NCBI RefSeq assembly: GCF_014673495.1
Contig: NZ_CP051006.1
Coordinates: forward strand, 6,386,001 to 6,450,000
Direction of reading: 5' to 3'
DNA: 64,000 bases
DNA from: Streptomyces griseofuscus
GTDB lineage: Bacteria > Actinomycetota > Actinomycetes > Streptomycetales > Streptomycetaceae
The notes under the pieces: model-generated
Database searches by the model: none
What the model was told of the DNA's origin: nothing
Seen by the model: only the letters and a program-made list of their open reading frames with translations
Translations under genes and position numbers: made by a program
Shown here: in pieces, positions 60,923-64,000 of the stretch
Numbering within the stretch: the stretch's first letter is position 1
Layout of the letters: every line of letters starts with the position of its first letter

Positions 60923-61693
60923 TCAGAGCCTGCGGGTCGCCAGGGTCAGCCGGTCGCGGGCCTCGGACAGCGCGTCCTTGATCGTCTGTTCATGGGCGGA
61001 GGTCAGCCGGGCCACCGGAACCGAGCAGCTGACCGCGTCGCGGGCCGGGGCCCGGTACGGCAGGGCCACGCCGAAACAGCGCAGGCCCACCGTGTTCTCC
61101 TCGCGGTCGACCGCGAAGCCCCGCTCCCGCACCCGGCGCAGCTCCTCGATCAGCCGCTCCCGGTCGGTGATGGTGTGCTCGGTGAGCGCGGGCAGCTCCG
61201 GCGGCAGCAGCGCCCGTACCTCGTCATCGGTGTACGTGGCGAGGATCGCCTTGCCGAGGGAGGTGGAGTGGGCCGGCAGGCGCCGTCCGACCCGGGTGAA
61301 GGGGCGCAGATAGTGCTGGGACTGGCGGGTGGCGAGGTAGACCACGCTGGTGCCGTCGAGCCGGGCCAGATGGATGGTCTCGGTGGTGTCGTCGGCGAGC
61401 CGGTCCAGCGCCGGGCGGGCGGCGGCCACCACCTCGTCGCCGTCGATGTACGAGGTGCCCACCAGCAGGGCCCGCACCCCGATGCCGTACCGCGTGCCCG
61501 TCGCGTCCGTCTCCACCCAGCCCAGCTCCACGAGGGTGCGCAGCAACATGTACAGACTGGACTTGGGGTAGCCGACGGCCTCCTGCACGGTCGCGAGGGA
61601 GTGCATGCCGGGGCGGCCGGCGAAGTACTCCAGCAGCTCGACCGTCCGTACCGCGGACTTGACCTGAGCCCCGCCCGCGTCGCCTGCCGTCAT
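60923..61693 (-). CDS. IclR-family transcriptional regulator
   Basis: A 256-aa regulator. The N-terminal winged helix is SAVRTVELLEYFAGRPGMHSL plus VQEAVGYPKSSLYMLLRTLV at about 36-55; the C-terminal effector domain has HYLRPFTRVGRRLPAHSTSLGKAILA and GFAVDREENTVGLRCFGVALPY, both IclR signatures. ATG 61693. The divergent region to the next gene holds an inverted repeat that suits an IclR dimer. Likely ligand unknown; IclR proteins usually control carbon catabolism or development. Confidence 0.92.
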   Translation of the reverse strand: MTAGDAGGAQVKSAVRTVELLEYFAGRPGMHSLATVQEAVGYPKSSLYMLLRTLVELGWVETDATGTRYGIGVRALLVGTSYIDGDEVVAAARPALDRLADDTTETIHLARLDGTSVVYLATRQSQHYLRPFTRVGRRLPAHSTSLGKAILATYTDDEVRALLPPELPALTEHTITDRERLIEELRRVRERGFAVDREENTVGLRCFGVALPYRAPARDAVSCSVPVARLTSAHEQTIKDALSEARDRLTLATRRL

Positions 61694-61716
61694 CGCCCTC
61701 GACCCCTTCGCCTCGA

Positions 61717-61740
61717 CGGCGTTCAGTGTAAAGAACGCCG
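61717..61740. promoter_or_regulatory. Inverted repeat between IclR and GNAT genes
   Basis: CGGCGTTC (61717-61724), eight AT-rich bases, GAACGCCG (61733-61740) form a perfect 8-bp dyad in the 82-base divergent region, 24 bases before the IclR gene start. It is a likely operator for the IclR-family regulator; inference. Confidence 0.6.
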
Positions 61741-61775
61741 GGAACCGGCGGCACGGGCGCGACGTCCTCCGTGCC

Positions 61776-62291
61776 ATGACCAGTGAACCGACCAGTGAAC
61801 CCGGAAGCACCCTGGAGATCCGCACCGCGCTGCCCGCCGAGGCCGAGACCATCGCCGAGCTGCATCTGCGCGCGCGCTCGACGTACTACCCGGACGGTGT
61901 CCCGCAGGCGGAGTTCGACTGGACCGAGGCATGGCGGGGGTCCATCGAGCGGGCCGACGGACGGGTGCTGTGCGCCGTCGAGGAGGGCCGGCTGGCCGGG
62001 ATCGCCTCCTTCCGGACGCCGGAGGGAGCCGGCGCGGACACCGTCAAGCTGTTCCAGTTCCATGTCGACCCGGACCGCTGGCGGGGCGGTATCGGTACGG
62101 CCCTGCACACGGCCTGCGTGGGGGAGTGGCGGGCGGCCGGGCGGCGCACGGCCGTGCTCGACGTCCATGTGGACAACCTGCGCGCCCAGGGCTTCTACGC
62201 CCGGCAGGGCTGGGTGCCGGACCCGGAGAACCCGCCCGCGGCGGGGGACCACCATCTGTTCCTGCGGTACGCCGTGCCGCCGGGGGAATGA
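61776..62291 (+). CDS. GNAT-family N-acetyltransferase
   Basis: A 171-aa acetyltransferase. Motif A is FQFHVDPDRWRGGIGTALHT with the acetyl-CoA binding RGGIG; the ending NLRAQGFYARQGWVPD is typical. N-terminal LEIRTALPAEAETIAELHLRA fits the first strand and helix. The substrate is unknown. It is divergent from the IclR gene and may share its operator. Its stop codon lies within a sigma-R-type promoter of the next gene. Confidence 0.85.
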   Translation: MTSEPTSEPGSTLEIRTALPAEAETIAELHLRARSTYYPDGVPQAEFDWTEAWRGSIERADGRVLCAVEEGRLAGIASFRTPEGAGADTVKLFQFHVDPDRWRGGIGTALHTACVGEWRAAGRRTAVLDVHVDNLRAQGFYARQGWVPDPENPPAAGDHHLFLRYAVPPGE

Positions 62292-62310
62292 CCAGGGGCA
62301 CTTGAACGTT
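62284..62310 (+). promoter_or_regulatory. Sigma-R-type promoter before the DsbA-fold gene
   Basis: GGGAAT (62284-62289), 18 bases, GTT (62308-62310) fits exactly the consensus GGGAAT-N18-GTT of the thiol-stress sigma factor SigR of Streptomyces. The gene 57 bases downstream is a thioredoxin-fold protein, a typical SigR target. The -35 overlaps the stop region of the GNAT gene. Confidence 0.75.
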
Positions 62311-62366
62311 CACGTACTCGGCGGAGATCGTCCCCGCACCCGTACGACCTGGAAAGAGCCGAAGAC

Positions 62367-63086
62367 ATGCGCGTCGAGATCTGGAGCGACATCGCCTGCC
62401 CCTGGTGCTATGTGGGCAAGGCCCGCTTCGAGAAGGCGCTCGCCGCCTTCCCGCACCGCGAGGACGTCGAGGTGGTGCACCGCTCCTTCGAGCTGGACCC
62501 CGGCCGCGCCAAGGGCGATGTCGAGTCCGTGCTCACCATGCTGACCAGGAAGTACGGCATGAGCGAGGCGCAGGCCGAGGCCGGGGAGGACAACCTGGGC
62601 GCCCAGGCCGCCGCCGAGGGCCTGGACTACCGCACCCGGGGCCGCGACCACGGCAACACCTTCGACATGCACCGCCTGCTGCACCTGGCCAAGGAGCGCG
62701 GCCGGCAGGACGAGCTGATCCAGGCGCTGTACCGGGCCAACTTCGCCGAGGAGCGGTCCGTCTTCGCCGAGGGCGACGAGCGGCTGGTCGAGCTGGCCAC
62801 CGGCGCCGGGCTCGACGCGGCCGAGGTGCGCGCGGTGCTCGCCGACCCCGAGGCGTACGCCGACGCGGTGCGCGAGGACGAGCGCGAGGCCGCCGAGCTC
62901 GGTGCGAACGGCGTCCCCTTCTTCGTGCTCGACCGCAAGTACGGCGTCTCCGGCGCCCAGCCCGCCGAGGTCTTCGCCCAGGCGCTCGGCCAGGCCTGGG
63001 GCGAGCGTGCCCCGCTGAAGCCGATCGCCCAGGGCGACGCGGAGGCCTGCGGCCCGGACGGCTGCGCGGTGCCGCCGAGGGGCTGA
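62367..63086 (+). CDS. DsbA-fold oxidoreductase (FrnE-like)
   Basis: A 239-aa cytosolic thioredoxin-fold protein of the DsbA/FrnE family. The active-site CPWCYVGK is at residues 11-18 (WSDIACPWCYVGKARF), and the cis-Pro loop is ANGVPFFVLDRKYGVSGAQ near 185. A helical insert separates them. A further Cys pair lies near the C-terminus (EACGPDGCAV). FrnE relatives act as disulfide isomerases in oxidative stress; close homologues include polyketide-pathway FrnE and 2-hydroxychromene isomerases. The promoter is of SigR type, which supports a thiol-stress role. Confidence 0.9.
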   Translation: MRVEIWSDIACPWCYVGKARFEKALAAFPHREDVEVVHRSFELDPGRAKGDVESVLTMLTRKYGMSEAQAEAGEDNLGAQAAAEGLDYRTRGRDHGNTFDMHRLLHLAKERGRQDELIQALYRANFAEERSVFAEGDERLVELATGAGLDAAEVRAVLADPEAYADAVREDEREAAELGANGVPFFVLDRKYGVSGAQPAEVFAQALGQAWGERAPLKPIAQGDAEACGPDGCAVPPRG

Positions 63087-63195
63087 CCGCCCGGGGCGGG
63101 AACCCCAGGTCGGCGCGGTCGTATAAGAAACCCTTGGCGCGTCCCCGTGAAAACGCGCAATGGACGGGGGCCCCGCCGACCCGCACAGTGGGCTC

Positions 63196-64000
63196 ATGGA
63201 GACCTTCGAGAGCCTCGTCCGCGCCGAGTTCCGCCCGAAGAACACCTATCTGAACACCGCGAGCAGCGGCCTGCTCCCGGCCCGTACCCTCACCGCGCTC
63301 CAGGATGCGATGGCGATCCGGGCCGAGGGCCGCCCGCTGGACCCGCTGTTCGAGGACGTCGAGCGCGCCCGCGCCGCCTTCGCCCGGCTGGCCGGGGTCC
63401 CGGCGAGCCGGGTGGCGGCCGGTCCCTCGGTCGCCGCGCAGACCGGTCTGATCGCGGCCTCGCTGCCCGCGGGCGCCGAAGTCCTCACCGCCGAGGACGA
63501 CTTCACCTCCGTGGTGAACCCCTTCCATGTGCGCGGCGACCTCAAGGTGCGCGCCGTACCCCTGGAGCGGATCGCCGAGTCGGTGCGCCCCGGCACCGCG
63601 CTGGTCGCGGTCAGCGCCGCGCAGTCCGCCGACGGCCGGGTCGCCGACCTGCCCGCCCTGCGCGCGGCGGCCCGCACCCATGGCGCGCGCACCTATGTCG
63701 ACTTCTCCCAGGCCGCCGGCTGGCTGCCGATCGACGCGGACGGTTACGACTTCACCGTCGCCACCACCTTCAAGTGGCTGCTCGGCCCGCACGGCGCCGC
63801 CTTCCTCGTCGTCCCCGAGGACCTGGGCGGGCTGACCCCGCTGCTCGCGGGCTGGGTCGCGGCCGAGGACCCGTGGGACAGCTGCTACGGCCCGGTCGCC
63901 GAACTCGCCCGCTCCGCCCGCCGGTTCGACGTCAGCCCCGGCCTGTTCACCTACAGCGGGGTCCACGCCTCGCTCACCCTGCTCGAGGAGCTGGGCGTGG
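63196..64000 (+). CDS. Class V aminotransferase/desulfurase-like protein, 3' end cut
   Basis: The first 268 residues of a PLP enzyme of the SufS/NifS/kynureninase fold; the window ends before the stop. It has NTYLNTASSGLLPART at the start (substrate-side Asn/Ser), AYVDFSQAAGWLPID-like YVDFSQAAGWLPID (PLP-pyridine Asp), and the PLP Lys in VATTFKWLLGPHGAAF near residue 195. No persulfide Cys can be seen in the part present, so it is not obviously a cysteine desulfurase. It follows the DsbA-fold gene by 109 bases on the same strand. Confidence 0.82.
   Translation, partial: METFESLVRAEFRPKNTYLNTASSGLLPARTLTALQDAMAIRAEGRPLDPLFEDVERARAAFARLAGVPASRVAAGPSVAAQTGLIAASLPAGAEVLTAEDDFTSVVNPFHVRGDLKVRAVPLERIAESVRPGTALVAVSAAQSADGRVADLPALRAAARTHGARTYVDFSQAAGWLPIDADGYDFTVATTFKWLLGPHGAAFLVVPEDLGGLTPLLAGWVAAEDPWDSCYGPVAELARSARRFDVSPGLFTYSGVHASLTLLEELGV

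Overview
The window is about 72% G+C with strong third-position GC bias, frequent GTG starts and chains of ATGA/GTGA stop-start overlaps. Its gene content (WhiA, mycothiol-type DinB protein, OpcA, RbpA-family protein, actinobacterial DapD, suf operon led by SufR) points to the chromosome core of a Streptomyces or very close relative. I see no rRNA, tRNA, insertion sequence, phage or CRISPR array. Nearly every kilobase is occupied by genes, and several convergent gene pairs are separated by clear hairpin terminators.

Layout. 1-7.5 kb: a Rieske lipoprotein, an HTH regulator, then uvrC-rapZ-yvcK-whiA, coupled by overlapping stop/start codons. 7.8-11.4 kb: gap-pgk-tpiA-secG, followed by an RbpA-family RNA polymerase-binding protein. 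12-15.9 kb: an MFS exporter, pgi and a membrane protein. 15.9-22.6 kb, minus strand: the oxidative and non-oxidative pentose phosphate operon tkt-tal-zwf-opcA-pgl. 23-28.1 kb: heme A synthesis (ctaB, ctaA) with an ABC exporter pair, an AadA-like nucleotidyltransferase and a small protein. 28.2-35.7 kb: an AAC(3) acetyltransferase divergent from the complete SUF Fe-S operon sufR-B-D-ferredoxin-C-S-U-T. 35.9-39.4 kb: an SMR exporter with its TetR regulator, dapD, a HAD-like protein and a DapA-family gene. 39.5-43 kb: a four-gene probable stress operon of small envelope or unknown proteins, then an ArsR-SRPBCC pair. 43-49.5 kb: a secreted nuclease, an unknown 474-aa protein, a PhoX phosphatase and a two-domain TerD protein. 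49.6-56.1 kb: a polyol-type ABC transporter operon with its dehydrogenase and DeoR repressor, plus a divergent gene of unknown function. 56.1-57 kb: a decayed MFS gene containing an internal duplication. 57-64 kb: a DinB-fold protein, a secreted HAD phosphatase, a penicillin-binding protein, two GNAT enzymes, an IclR regulator, a DsbA-fold protein, and a class V aminotransferase cut by the window end.

How the parts work together. Central carbon metabolism dominates the first third: glycolysis and the pentose phosphate pathway lie in neighbouring operons next to the RapZ/YvcK/WhiA module that links carbon and cell-wall status to sporulation in related bacteria. The middle third handles iron-sulfur and heme cofactors and drug export. 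The last third is accessory: envelope, phosphate, polyol uptake and redox functions.

The most interesting signals are regulatory sites: perfect dyads at 21-46, 29154-29167, 35852-35886, 41575-41630, 54865-54876 and 61717-61740; a sigma-R-type promoter before the DsbA-fold gene; a PHO-box-like repeat before phoX; and several genes that look leaderless. Other odd features are the long low-complexity linker in UvrC, the repeat-rich Ser/Lys tail of OpcA, the uncharacterised 39.5-41.5 kb operon, and the duplicated MFS relic. No clearly novel defence system or biosynthetic cluster was found.
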